Source of the DNA: Neptuniibacter caesariensis
GTDB taxonomy: Bacteria > Pseudomonadota > Gammaproteobacteria > Pseudomonadales > Balneatricaceae
Length of the DNA: 64,000 bases
NCBI RefSeq assembly: GCF_000153345.1
Contig: NZ_CH724125.1
Span: forward strand, 1,020,095 to 1,084,094
Direction: 5' to 3'
Of the stretch, positions 1 to 8,068 are shown piece after piece. Under the pieces are notes generated by a model. That model saw nothing but the letters and a program-made list of their open reading frames with translations. It was not told the DNA's origin and ran no database searches. The stretch's first letter is position 1; every line of letters starts with the position of its first letter. The translations under genes and the position numbers were made by a program.

Positions 1-151
1 CACGCGATTTAGACTCATCCTGAATTTTCCATTGCACAGGGGTGATAATTGCCACCCCAAGAACGCCCTCACCAGTATTATCCATACAAGCCTGATAGAG
101 GGCGTGATGGTCTCCCGTCCGAAGATCGTTACGAAACCAGACCAGCTTCAT
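1..151 (-). CDS. phrB: Deoxyribodipyrimidine photolyase, N-terminal fragment (cut by window edge)
   Basis: Reading leftward from the ATG at 151, the frame stays open to the window edge and gives about 50 residues beginning MKLVWFRNDLRTGDH, the typical opening of class I CPD photolyases (beta strand plus the WFRxDLR motif of the antenna-binding alpha/beta domain). These flavoenzymes use blue light to split pyrimidine dimers. An AAGGA stands about 12 bases before the ATG, a little far. It begins 36 bases after the YbgA-like gene; ybgA-phr is also a gene pair in E. coli, which supports both calls. It is probably the last gene of the rpoE-chrR transcript. The remainder, including the FAD-binding domain, lies outside the window. 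Confidence 0.85.
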   Translation of the reverse strand, partial: MKLVWFRNDLRTGDHHALYQACMDNTGEGVLGVAIITPVQWKIQDESKSR

Positions 152-187
152 ACAACAATAAATCCTTACAACAGGGACAGTCGCCCC

Positions 188-1153
188 CTAAATATAGTTC
201 CTTAAACCCAGTTCATGGGGATAAGGGTTCAAATAAGCCTGGGATCTGATGTAATCGCTACCATGACGTTTTAAGTAGTGCTTTAACAGGGCTAGCGGAA
301 CCACTAAATTGACTTTTTCAGTCCGGTATTCATCTATTGCTTCCAGGAGATCTTGTTTGGTTTCCGAATCAATATCGCGTTTGAGATACCCCATAATATG
401 CATAAGCGCATTGGTATGAGTTCTTCTGTTTGCTCTTTTAGTGAGAGCTGTCATTAGCTGTAATATATAACTATCGAGTACGTCTTCCAGCGGAAGAGAC
501 GCAGCCTCCTCAGCTAAGTATTTGCCTATCTGCTTATAGGCTTCATAGTTATGCGCCATGACCTGATACTTGTGTCGGCTGTGGAACTGAATAACTTCAT
601 GCAAAGATGGATTAGTTAATACTTCCTGTTTCCAACTGTAGTAGGCAAATACCCGGGTTATGAAGTTCTCGCGAAGGACTGGATCATTCAAGCGCCCCTC
701 CTCTTCGACCGGTAGCGCAGGGTTATTTTTCATGAGTTGAGCGGCATAAGCCCCTCGCCCTGCTTCATTAGGCAAGCCATTCTCATGGTAGACTTTAACC
801 CTTTCCATTCCGCAACTTGGAGACCCTTTCATCAGGACATAACCGCAAAGCTGATCATGACTGGCGGTTACCTCATCCGCATAGGCGGTGAGTTTGTCTG
901 TCACATCAAAGCTCGGATCCTTAACACCGACTACCCGGGGAGACTCAGCTGAACCTACCAACCGAATAGGTTCTCGAGGCGTCGTTAAACCAATAGATAC
1001 TTCGGGACACAGTGGCACAAAATCAAAACAGTCACTCAATACGTTCAAACAATACTTAGAACGTTTGTGCCCACCGTCGTAGCGCACTTTGTGGCCAAGC
1101 AGACATGCACTAATGCCCACAGGGATACTTGGTTTATCCATCATCTCAGACAT
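188..1153 (-). CDS. YbgA-like protein, DUF523 plus DUF1722
   Basis: A 321-residue protein. The first half is DUF523 (ISACLLGHKVRYDGGHKRS near residues 9-27, with several conserved cysteines including the CPEVSIGL and GSPSCG segments). The second half is DUF1722, the E. coli YbgA domain, with the YKQIGKYL stretch. The biochemical function is not established; it is usually found beside photolyase genes. I chose the ATG at 1153 because AAGGAGAA lies 6-13 bases upstream, while the frame itself is open further and would overlap chrR. It sits 19 bases after chrR and before phrB, so it is very likely cotranscribed with the sigma factor and part of its stress regulon. Confidence 0.85.
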   Translation of the reverse strand: MSEMMDKPSIPVGISACLLGHKVRYDGGHKRSKYCLNVLSDCFDFVPLCPEVSIGLTTPREPIRLVGSAESPRVVGVKDPSFDVTDKLTAYADEVTASHDQLCGYVLMKGSPSCGMERVKVYHENGLPNEAGRGAYAAQLMKNNPALPVEEEGRLNDPVLRENFITRVFAYYSWKQEVLTNPSLHEVIQFHSRHKYQVMAHNYEAYKQIGKYLAEEAASLPLEDVLDSYILQLMTALTKRANRRTHTNALMHIMGYLKRDIDSETKQDLLEAIDEYRTEKVNLVVPLALLKHYLKRHGSDYIRSQAYLNPYPHELGLRNYI

Positions 1154-1172
1154 AGCTGTTCTCCTTAACCTT

Positions 1173-1859
1173 TTAGAAACCAGTAATGGGCTGAACAATT
1201 TTTCCAAGCAGTGTACTGAACTTGAGCGGTGCATCAGTAGCAATCAGGCAGATGCAATCTTCGTCGCTGTCTACCAGCGGCTGATGCTCAATTTCACTGT
1301 CTAAATCCGCGATATCACCGGCGGTAAAGCGTCCCATCTCATCAGAAAATGAACCACGTAGAATCAGAGTTAACTCATTTCCGTCATGACTATGCGGCAG
1401 CATTGCTTTGCCCGGGGAAATCTTGAGTAATCTTGAAACTCCACCCCGTTCGCTTTTGCAAGGAAGGTCGTGACAGTACACACCCGGTACGATCATCTTC
1501 CAATCCACTTTATCCAGTGAACCACCGATATAGTCGGCCAAAGGCTTAGGAACATCTGAATCAATCGACTCGTGCTTAAAAGATTGGCTGAAATTGGTTT
1601 CTTCAACCATCGCTTCTAGCTCAATATCTGGCTCGTTATCGATGCAAGCCAAAACCTGATCAAGCGCATCATCACTGATCGATTCCGGAGTCAGACTTTC
1701 GAGGAGCATGCCCCCAATTGCTTCTGATTCCTGCACACGATTGCGACACGAAGGGCACATTGAAATATGGCAAGCCACCACCAGCGCCATAGACTGAGAC
1801 ATAGATCCCGCCGAATAGCTAACCAGTGTAGCTTCATCCAGGTGATGTTTAATGTTCAT
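1173..1859 (-). CDS. chrR: Zinc-binding anti-sigma factor ChrR
   Basis: A 228-residue anti-sigma factor expected to hold the adjacent ECF sigma factor inactive in the cytoplasm until singlet oxygen or related damage triggers its loss. The N-terminal anti-sigma domain has the zinc ligands seen in Rhodobacter ChrR at the same places: His6, His31, Cys35 and Cys38 (CHISMCPSC). The C-terminal half (about residues 125-220) is a cupin with PHSHDGNELT and a later His, matching the second metal site of ChrR. The ATG overlaps the stop of the sigma gene as ATGA, so the two are translationally coupled. Confidence 0.92.
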   Translation of the reverse strand: MNIKHHLDEATLVSYSAGSMSQSMALVVACHISMCPSCRNRVQESEAIGGMLLESLTPESISDDALDQVLACIDNEPDIELEAMVEETNFSQSFKHESIDSDVPKPLADYIGGSLDKVDWKMIVPGVYCHDLPCKSERGGVSRLLKISPGKAMLPHSHDGNELTLILRGSFSDEMGRFTAGDIADLDSEIEHQPLVDSDEDCICLIATDAPLKFSTLLGKIVQPITGF

Positions 1860-2452
1860 ACATCATCCCTCCATAACATTCTCAATTTCTCTGAAGCCAA
1901 ACGTATACGAGACTTCACACTCCCCAAAGGAATCCCCAGCCGGTCAGAAATCTCAGCATGAGAACGACCTTCGAAATATGACATATACAAAACCTGCGAT
2001 TGTTTTTCAGGTAGCTTTCCCAACGCCTTAGCCATCCGGTCAGATGTGACAACCTGCTCGCAATGATCAACTTCATCGTCAGGTTCTTCATGCCACTCTT
2101 CCAAACCATATTCTGGGTATTTTTGCTTACGCATCCAATCGATACTTTGGTTTCTGGCCAGAGTAAATATCCAGGTACTCGCAGCGGCTTTGGTGCGGTT
2201 GTACATATGGGCTTTGCGCCAGACGGCAAGCATCGTTTCCTGCATCAGTTCATCCGCGGTGGATTCAACCAAACCAAGTCGGATAATGTATGACTTAATC
2301 TTCGGCGCAAAATGCCTGAACAGCTGGACATAGATCGTCTTGCTTTTCGTCTCAGCCAATTCAGCAAGCATATCGCTCCAATTTGGATCTGCCTGTTTAG
2401 TGGGCATTGCGATTATATTTTCCACATCTTCACCCGGGGTTTTGTTTTCCAT
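1856..2452 (-). CDS. rpoE: ECF sigma factor, RpoE/ECF11 (ChrR-controlled) type
   Basis: A sigma-70 family ECF factor of 198 residues from the ATG at 2452. Region 2 contains DELMQETMLAVWRKA and the TWIFTLARNQSIDWMRK segment; region 4 contains SYFEGRSHAEISDRLGIP followed by SVKSRI. Pairing with ChrR identifies it as the singlet-oxygen/photo-oxidative type known from Rhodobacter RpoE. The frame also has a GTG at 2488, but that lies inside the probable promoter (2462-2487), so a start at 2452, nearly leaderless, or at the internal ATG at 2407 is more likely. It is probably autoregulated and diverges from the lipid/photolyase operon starting at 2610. Confidence 0.9.
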   Translation of the reverse strand: MENKTPGEDVENIIAMPTKQADPNWSDMLAELAETKSKTIYVQLFRHFAPKIKSYIIRLGLVESTADELMQETMLAVWRKAHMYNRTKAAASTWIFTLARNQSIDWMRKQKYPEYGLEEWHEEPDDEVDHCEQVVTSDRMAKALGKLPEKQSQVLYMSYFEGRSHAEISDRLGIPLGSVKSRIRLASEKLRMLWRDDV

Positions 2453-2461
2453 AGCATCCCT

Positions 2462-2487
2462 TACGTTATTCAGGTTTATGTGGATCA
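2462..2487 (-). promoter_or_regulatory. Candidate autoregulatory ECF promoter of rpoE-chrR
   Basis: On the minus strand, TGATCC (2487-2482) is followed after exactly 16 bases by CGTA (2465-2462). The same arrangement occurs in the divergent promoter at 2515-2540. A TGATCC -35 element is what RpoE/ChrR-type sigma factors are known to use. Transcription would start around 2456-2454, only a few bases before the ATG at 2452. Confidence 0.7.
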
Positions 2488-2514
2488 CAACAAAGTGATT
2501 TTCTTATAAAAAAA

Positions 2515-2540
2515 TGATCTTTTTGAAAAACCTTTGCGTA
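2515..2540 (+). promoter_or_regulatory. Candidate ECF promoter of the FAD oxidoreductase to photolyase operon
   Basis: TGATCT at 2515-2520, a 16-base spacer, then CGTA at 2537-2540 (continuing TCA). It mirrors the rpoE promoter in sequence and spacing and would start transcription near 2547, about 60 bases before the first gene. Confidence 0.65.
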
Positions 2541-2609
2541 TCAGTGGTTAAAGCATAGAGTTTAACTCAGTGGCTTTGCACTAGTATTTATATAAGCCAC
2601 GATGACATT

Positions 2610-3992
2610 ATGGACGAACCAATGAATATTGCGGCGTTAAGACCGAAAAAAATTGCTGTGGTGGGATCAGGTATTTCAGGCCTAAGCTGTGCCTGGCTAC
2701 TTAACAAAGCCCACGATGTAACCCTCTATGAGAAGGACGATCGCCTGGGGGGGCACTCCAATACAGTGCAATTTGAGCTTGAAGAAAAGCTGATAGACGT
2801 AGATACCGGATTTATCGTCTTTAATCCAGTGAACTATCCTAACCTTGTTGAATTATTCAATACGTTGGATGTGGACACCTGCGATACGGATATGTCTTTT
2901 GCAGTATCGATTAATCGGGGTCAGTTAGAGTACTCAGGCACTGGGCTGAGTGGTTTACTTGCGCAAAAATCCAATCTCCTAAAACCAAGCTTTTGGAATA
3001 TGATTCGCGAGCTTCTGCATTTTTATAAGCATTCCGAAGCAATTAACCAACGACAAGATCTCGATCACATCTCATTAGGCGACCTGCTAAGCGAATTAGG
3101 CTATGGCAAAAGCTTCATTTATGATCACCTTCTCCCAATGGGTGCAGCGATCTGGTCTACCCCTGTCGAGAAAATGCTCAACTACCCAGCGAGTAGTTTC
3201 ATGCGTTTTTGTCGAAATCATGGCTTAGTACAGATCTCTGATCGCCCACAATGGCGCACCGTCATTGGTGGCAGTAAACGTTACGTCGAAAAAATCGCTA
3301 CAGAAATTGAAGGTAAAGTTAAACTCAACAGCCGCATCCACAAAATTTTGCGTCACAATGGCAAGGTTTATATCGAAGACCATCATGGACAACGGGAACA
3401 ATACGATGAGGTTGTTCTTGCTTGCCATTCTGATCAGGCGCTCTCACTTCTGGAGTCGCCCACTGAAGATGAGTCCCGCTTGCTGGAGCAATTTCCTTAT
3501 CAGCGGAACAAAGCGTACCTTCATTTAGATGATAGCTTGATGCCAAAACGCAAAGCTGTTTGGTCCAGCTGGAACTATCTGTCAGAGGGAAAAAGAGATC
3601 AATCTCAAGAAGTGGCGGTCACCTATTGGATGAACCAACTACAGCCACTAAACACCGAAACTCCGGTGTTTGTTTCACTTAATCCGCTCAGGGAACCTGA
3701 ACAAGGCAAAATTATTCGCAGCTTTTTTTATGACCATCCTGAATTCGGCCGTAACGCGCTGCAGGCTCAAAAAGAGCTATGGTCACTGCAGGGACAACAA
3801 AACACCTGGTTCTGCGGTGCCTATTTTGGTTATGGCTTCCATGAAGATGGTCTGCAGTCGGGGTTAGCTGTCGCGGAACAACTCGGTGGCATTCCCAGAC
3901 CCTGGGATGTAGCTGAACCCAATGGGCGTATCCATGTACGAGAACCCGCGTCCTGGGAAACTGCCATTGATAAGGAACAGGCCCATGGCTAA
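2610..3992 (+). CDS. NAD(P)/FAD-dependent oxidoreductase, amine-oxidase-like
   Basis: A 460-residue flavoprotein. The N-terminal dinucleotide-binding fold is clear (AVVGSGISGLSCAWLL around residues 16-31, then LYEKDDRLGGHSNT), and the C-terminal FAD-contact segment is AYFGYGFHEDGLQSG. The family includes amine oxidase and fatty-acid or carotenoid desaturase-like enzymes. In light-stress operons this type accompanies DUF1365 and cyclopropane-synthase-like proteins, so a lipid substrate is a fair inference. No signal peptide is seen. The ATG at 2610 is used here; an ATG four codons later (2622) has a slightly better GGAC upstream. It is the first gene of a five-gene operon and overlaps the next gene by 8 bases. 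Confidence 0.85.
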   Translation: MDEPMNIAALRPKKIAVVGSGISGLSCAWLLNKAHDVTLYEKDDRLGGHSNTVQFELEEKLIDVDTGFIVFNPVNYPNLVELFNTLDVDTCDTDMSFAVSINRGQLEYSGTGLSGLLAQKSNLLKPSFWNMIRELLHFYKHSEAINQRQDLDHISLGDLLSELGYGKSFIYDHLLPMGAAIWSTPVEKMLNYPASSFMRFCRNHGLVQISDRPQWRTVIGGSKRYVEKIATEIEGKVKLNSRIHKILRHNGKVYIEDHHGQREQYDEVVLACHSDQALSLLESPTEDESRLLEQFPYQRNKAYLHLDDSLMPKRKAVWSSWNYLSEGKRDQSQEVAVTYWMNQLQPLNTETPVFVSLNPLREPEQGKIIRSFFYDHPEFGRNALQAQKELWSLQGQQNTWFCGAYFGYGFHEDGLQSGLAVAEQLGGIPRPWDVAEPNGRIHVREPASWETAIDKEQAHG

Positions 3993-4797
3993 ACTGGACT
4001 CCTGCCTTTTCGAAGGGCATGTGATGCATCATCGTTTTCGCCCCAGTGTGCATCGGTTCATTTACCGTGTATTTTCGCTGAATGTGAACCTTAGCGAACT
4101 TGAAAACCTAGACCGATTAAAGCTCTTTTCGGTTAACCGCTTCAATCTGTTCTCGTTTCATGAGAAAGATCACGGTTCCGGAAAAGGTCATCTCCTATCT
4201 GAGATAAAACAACGCCTCTGTGACAGAGGCTACCCTGAAGCAACCCACAAGATTCAACTTCTCTGTTATCCACGGATTCTTGGCTATACCTTCAATCCAC
4301 TGAGTGTCTACTTCTGCTATGACCAGCAAGATAACCTTAAGGTTATCCTATATGAAGTTAGTAATACTTTTGGCTCTCGACACACCTATCTTCTACAAAC
4401 ATCTGGCAAGGAGAAGCTAGTGCGGCATGGATGTGACAAAACCATGTATGTCAGCCCATTTATGCCGATGGATACCCGTTATCAATTTCGTATTAACCCT
4501 CCAAAAAGCAAAGTAGCTGTCTGTATTCGTCAGACAGAATTGAGCGATAACGATAGAAAACGCCAGCCAATCTTGCATGCAACATTTACCGGTGATCGGA
4601 CTGAGCTGAATGACCGTACATTGTTTAAAGCTTTTTTGCGCTATCCATTAATGACCTTGAAAGTCATGACCGCTATTCATTGGGAAGCATTCAGATTGTG
4701 GCGCAAAAAACTAAAAATTCAGCCTCGCCAAAAAGGCATCCAGCAAAGTATCAGCTGGAAAGACGAGCACGGAGTATCGCATTATGAAAGCTTGTGA
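3985..4797 (+). CDS. DUF1365 domain protein
   Basis: A 270-residue protein of family DUF1365, recognisable from the opening SCLFEGHVMHHRFRPSVH, the central CYPRILGYTFNPLSVYFCYD and the later SPFMPMD motif. The family has no established enzymatic activity; it is nearly always encoded next to an FAD oxidoreductase and a cyclopropane-fatty-acid-synthase-like protein, as here. The start at 3985 was chosen because AAGGAACAG precedes it and homologues begin close to SCLFEG. It overlaps the preceding gene by 8 bases and the next by 14, so the three are translationally coupled. Confidence 0.88.
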   Translation: MAKLDSCLFEGHVMHHRFRPSVHRFIYRVFSLNVNLSELENLDRLKLFSVNRFNLFSFHEKDHGSGKGHLLSEIKQRLCDRGYPEATHKIQLLCYPRILGYTFNPLSVYFCYDQQDNLKVILYEVSNTFGSRHTYLLQTSGKEKLVRHGCDKTMYVSPFMPMDTRYQFRINPPKSKVAVCIRQTELSDNDRKRQPILHATFTGDRTELNDRTLFKAFLRYPLMTLKVMTAIHWEAFRLWRKKLKIQPRQKGIQQSISWKDEHGVSHYESL

Positions 4798-6019
4798 ACA
4801 GACAACAGCCATTACCCGCATCAAGCAACCCACCTGGTTTGAACAAAAGTTGCTTAATCGTCTTGAGGCACAACTTGATAACTCATGCGGCACATTACAG
4901 CTGACCCTCCCCAGTGGCTACCAATGTTCACTTGGATCGGGTTCTCCCCATGCAGATGTTAAGTTGAATAATTTTAAACCCCTAGTGCGCCTGTACCTTG
5001 GGGGGATTAACGGATGGTCTGAAAGCTATCTGGCTGGCGAGTGGGAGTGCAGAGATCTGACCCAGTTAGTCAAATGGGCTCTAGCCTATGAAGAACAACT
5101 CGGTGATTTTTCAAAGGCAAGTATCGTTACCCGCACCTTACACAATCTCTACCACCGTCGCAGAGATAACACCCGTAAAGGCAGTCGAAAAAATATCGCG
5201 GCCCATTACGACCTGGGTAACGATTTCTATAAACATTGGCTCGATCAAAGTATGACTTATTCATCGGCTTTGTATCAGTCGGAAGACGAACCACTCCATC
5301 TTGCTCAACAAAACAAATACGCTCGTATTCTGGAATTACTCGAAGCAGAAGATGATCATCATGTTGTAGAGATTGGTTGCGGCTGGGGGGGCTTTGCCCT
5401 GAAAGCCAGCACCGAGCATAACCTCAAGGTTCATGGCATCACTCTCTCTAAAGAACAGTTGAGCTGGGCACAGAACAAAGTTAAAGACGCAAAGATGGAC
5501 GACCGAGTTCATCTAAGCCTTACCGATTACCGTGATCTGAACCATCAATATGACGGGGTTGTGTCTATTGAAATGTTCGAAGCAGTAGGAGAAGCCCATT
5601 GGGATACTTACTTTGAAACCCTAAAAAAGGTGCTTAAACCTGGTGGCAATGCCGTTTTACAGGTCATCACTATCGAAGATGAGCGCTTTGAAAGCTACCG
5701 TAATCAGGCCGACTTCATTCAACGCTATGTATTCCCTGGAGGTATGTTACCTAGCGTCTCTATCCTTAAAGATAAGATCGAGGAACATGGTTTCACGCTG
5801 AAAAAACACCAGCTCTTCGGTAAAGATTACGCCCGTACATTGCGTGAATGGTATCGGGATTTTGAAAACTCCTGGGATCAGATTCGGCCACAAGGTTTTG
5901 ATGAAACTTTTTACCGCCTGTGGCGTTACTATCTTGCTTACTGTGAAGGTGGTTTTGAACACGGCTCTATTGATGTCGGCCTATACGTACTGGCTCATAA
6001 AGATGAGCAATACAGTTGA
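4784..6019 (+). CDS. Cyclopropane-fatty-acid-synthase-like SAM methyltransferase
   Basis: A 411-residue member of the CfaA/mycolic acid cyclopropane synthase family. The SAM-binding motif I is at about residues 192-205 (VVEIGCGWGGFALKA), preceded by NDFYKHWLDQSMTYSS, a family signature, and followed by SIEMFEAVGE and the YVFPGG segment. Such enzymes add a methylene or methyl carbon to unsaturated acyl chains of membrane phospholipids. Since it lies in an operon with an FAD oxidoreductase and DUF1365, it could be a CFA synthase or a methyltransferase of a methylated furan fatty acid type pathway; sequence alone does not decide. It starts inside the previous gene. Confidence 0.88.
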   Translation: MKACEQTTAITRIKQPTWFEQKLLNRLEAQLDNSCGTLQLTLPSGYQCSLGSGSPHADVKLNNFKPLVRLYLGGINGWSESYLAGEWECRDLTQLVKWALAYEEQLGDFSKASIVTRTLHNLYHRRRDNTRKGSRKNIAAHYDLGNDFYKHWLDQSMTYSSALYQSEDEPLHLAQQNKYARILELLEAEDDHHVVEIGCGWGGFALKASTEHNLKVHGITLSKEQLSWAQNKVKDAKMDDRVHLSLTDYRDLNHQYDGVVSIEMFEAVGEAHWDTYFETLKKVLKPGGNAVLQVITIEDERFESYRNQADFIQRYVFPGGMLPSVSILKDKIEEHGFTLKKHQLFGKDYARTLREWYRDFENSWDQIRPQGFDETFYRLWRYYLAYCEGGFEHGSIDVGLYVLAHKDEQYS

Positions 6020-6438
6020 ATAACTTAAGGCACATTACCACTCAACATCGGGTATTTGGCTATTCAGGACTGATACCCTTTGTTGGCTTCTCGCTCTACC
6101 TGATCCTGATTGATGATTCTTGGCAAGACTGGCTGATCAGTTATGCTGCTTTGATTTTTTCTTTTCTTGGTGGAATTCTCTGGGCGTTTTCATTAAACGG
6201 GTCAACTCCAAGGCATTGCAGCTGGGTTTCTATTGGTGCCATGCTTTGGGCCTGGCTTTGGTTAGTATGTAACCCTCAAGGTCAATTGATCATCGCTGCC
6301 TTTTCATTTGTAGCGCTGTGGTTATATGAACGACACTATCTGCTAGACATATATCCTGAATCCTTCTTCAGATTAAGAACTCACTTAAGCTTAACTGCTG
6401 CTACCAGTTTATTACTAAGCGGAATATTCATTGAGTGA
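6016..6438 (+). CDS. DUF3429 small membrane protein
   Basis: A 140-residue hydrophobic protein of family DUF3429, with about four transmembrane segments: residues 14-30, 38-58 (SYAALIFSFLGGILWAF), 68-95 and 118-137. The HCSWVS motif between segments two and three is typical. Function unknown. It starts with TTG at 6016, overlapping the previous stop codon, consistent with coupled translation, and its stop overlaps the start of the photolyase gene. The short, coupled position between a lipid-modifying enzyme and a photolyase suggests a membrane role in the same stress response. Confidence 0.75.
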   Translation: MNNLRHITTQHRVFGYSGLIPFVGFSLYLILIDDSWQDWLISYAALIFSFLGGILWAFSLNGSTPRHCSWVSIGAMLWAWLWLVCNPQGQLIIAAFSFVALWLYERHYLLDIYPESFFRLRTHLSLTAATSLLLSGIFIE

Positions 6439-7979
6439 TGGGTAACACTGTGCGCAATCTATGCCTGATTCTCGGTGATCAGCTAAACCATGACAGTCTG
6501 ATATGGGAGGATTTTGATCCAGCACTAGATGAAGTACTGATGATCGAGACAGTCGATGAATCAAACCAACCGCCCTCAAATAAACAAAGAACCGTACTAT
6601 TTATCAGCGCAATGCGCCATTTCTCACAAGAGTTGCGGGAAAAAGGGTTTAAGGTCAACTACTTCACTCTGCGCGATCGGATTAACTCACTCAACGAAGG
6701 CATCGATTGTGTCTTAGCAACAAAAACCGTCAGCCAGATTAAGATGGTTCTTCCTGGAGAGAAACGGGTTTTAGACACGCTGAGTTTGCAGATTAAAGGC
6801 CGGCAATTGTCGCTTCAGGTACTGCCGGACAATCACTTCATGACAGAACCTGGTGAGTTTCAACACTGGCTCAAAGATAAGAAACAACCGCGAATGGAGT
6901 ACTGGTATCGCTATTTAAGGAAGAAACACAATATTCTTATCAACGATTTCGGCAAGCCAGAAGGAGAAAAGTGGAACTTCGACGCAAGTAACCGACGTCC
7001 CTTTGGCAAAAAAGGTCCTCCGACACCCGGGAACCACCCTGATATCACTCCGGACAATATGACGCTAGAAGTTATTGATGAGATAAATACTCTGATTCCT
7101 GATCTTCCTGGTTCTTTAAACAGTTTTGAGTGGCCGGTTTGTCGCAAACAAGCGCTTAGCTTACTTGACTCATTCATCTCTGATCGCCTTCCTCTCTTTG
7201 GCGATTTTCAGGATGCCATGTGGCAACAGGAACCGTTCCTAAACCATTCATGGCTTTCATCCTCGCTCAATCTTAAATTACTTCACCCCTGGGAAGTCAT
7301 AGAGGCGGCTATTCAGGCGTATAAAAATGGTAATGCTCCACTTAATGCAGTTGAGGGGTTTATCAGGCAAATTCTGGGCTGGAGAGAATATGTCCGTGGC
7401 TTGTACTGGACTTACAGTCAGAAATGGGAGCAGATGAACGCCTTAGAACATCACAGGGATCTACCCGCTTTTTACTGGAATGGCGATACAAAGATGAACT
7501 GTCTTAGAGAGTCTATATCCCAAGTCCTGGAAAAAGGTTACGGCCATCATATTCAGCGCCTTATGGTAACCGGGTTATTTGCCCTTCTATACGGTGCTGA
7601 CCCGCAGCAGGTACACCGCTGGTACCTTGGTATGTACGTAGATGCGGTTGCCTGGGTCGAGGTTCCAAATACATTGGGAATGAGTCAGTTCGCTGATAAT
7701 GGAATCCTCGCCTCAAAGCCCTATATTGCCAGCGGCAACTATATCAACCGGATGTCTAACTATTGCGAACACTGCCCTTACTCCCCCAAAGTTGCCCACG
7801 GTGAGAATGCCTGCCCATTCACAACCTTGTACTGGGCATTTGTTGCAGATAAGCAGGATATTTTAGAAGGCCACCCGCGTCTCAGCATGCAGGTGAAGCA
7901 CTGGTATAACAAACCTGAAAAAGAAAGAAACGAAATACTGAAAAACCGTGAACACTTAATATCTACATTAAGCATTTAA
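6438..7979 (+). CDS. Iron-sulfur bacterial photolyase/cryptochrome, (6-4) PhrB type
   Basis: A 513-residue photolyase-related protein (DPRP/FeS-BCP family) rather than a class I photolyase. It opens with NLCLILGDQLNHDSLIW. Four cysteines at about 355, 443, 446 and 459 (CEHC, then NACPF) have the same spacing (88, 3 and 13) as the cluster ligands of Agrobacterium PhrB, and the His-His pair (GYGHHIQRLM) falls 15-16 residues after the first Cys as in that enzyme. It probably repairs (6-4) photoproducts using light. The ATG at 6438 overlaps the upstream TGA; a GTG at 6435 is possible. Last gene of the operon. Confidence 0.9.
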   Translation: MGNTVRNLCLILGDQLNHDSLIWEDFDPALDEVLMIETVDESNQPPSNKQRTVLFISAMRHFSQELREKGFKVNYFTLRDRINSLNEGIDCVLATKTVSQIKMVLPGEKRVLDTLSLQIKGRQLSLQVLPDNHFMTEPGEFQHWLKDKKQPRMEYWYRYLRKKHNILINDFGKPEGEKWNFDASNRRPFGKKGPPTPGNHPDITPDNMTLEVIDEINTLIPDLPGSLNSFEWPVCRKQALSLLDSFISDRLPLFGDFQDAMWQQEPFLNHSWLSSSLNLKLLHPWEVIEAAIQAYKNGNAPLNAVEGFIRQILGWREYVRGLYWTYSQKWEQMNALEHHRDLPAFYWNGDTKMNCLRESISQVLEKGYGHHIQRLMVTGLFALLYGADPQQVHRWYLGMYVDAVAWVEVPNTLGMSQFADNGILASKPYIASGNYINRMSNYCEHCPYSPKVAHGENACPFTTLYWAFVADKQDILEGHPRLSMQVKHWYNKPEKERNEILKNREHLISTLSI

Positions 7980-8068
7980 CGAATCCACCTGATTGTACGT
8001 AACTCTCTTTCTCAGCAATGAGATAGTGGCAATGCGGTTCTTTAAGCCCCCCCCCAACGAGCGCCTCT

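Noticed and set aside
49..249. Open plus-strand frame of 66 codons at the left edge
   Set aside because: It overlaps the photolyase start and the ybgA-like 3' end, lacks a ribosome site and has no recognisable protein pattern; the minus-strand photolyase explains the sequence.
3712..4053. Long minus-strand open frame opposite the FAD oxidoreductase and DUF1365 genes
   Set aside because: Shadow of the genes on the plus strand; no family pattern and no ribosome site.
8045..8056. Run of C before the gdh stop region
   Set aside because: A homopolymer in a convergent gap; no structure or gene associated. Could be a sequencing-length artefact but has no coding effect.
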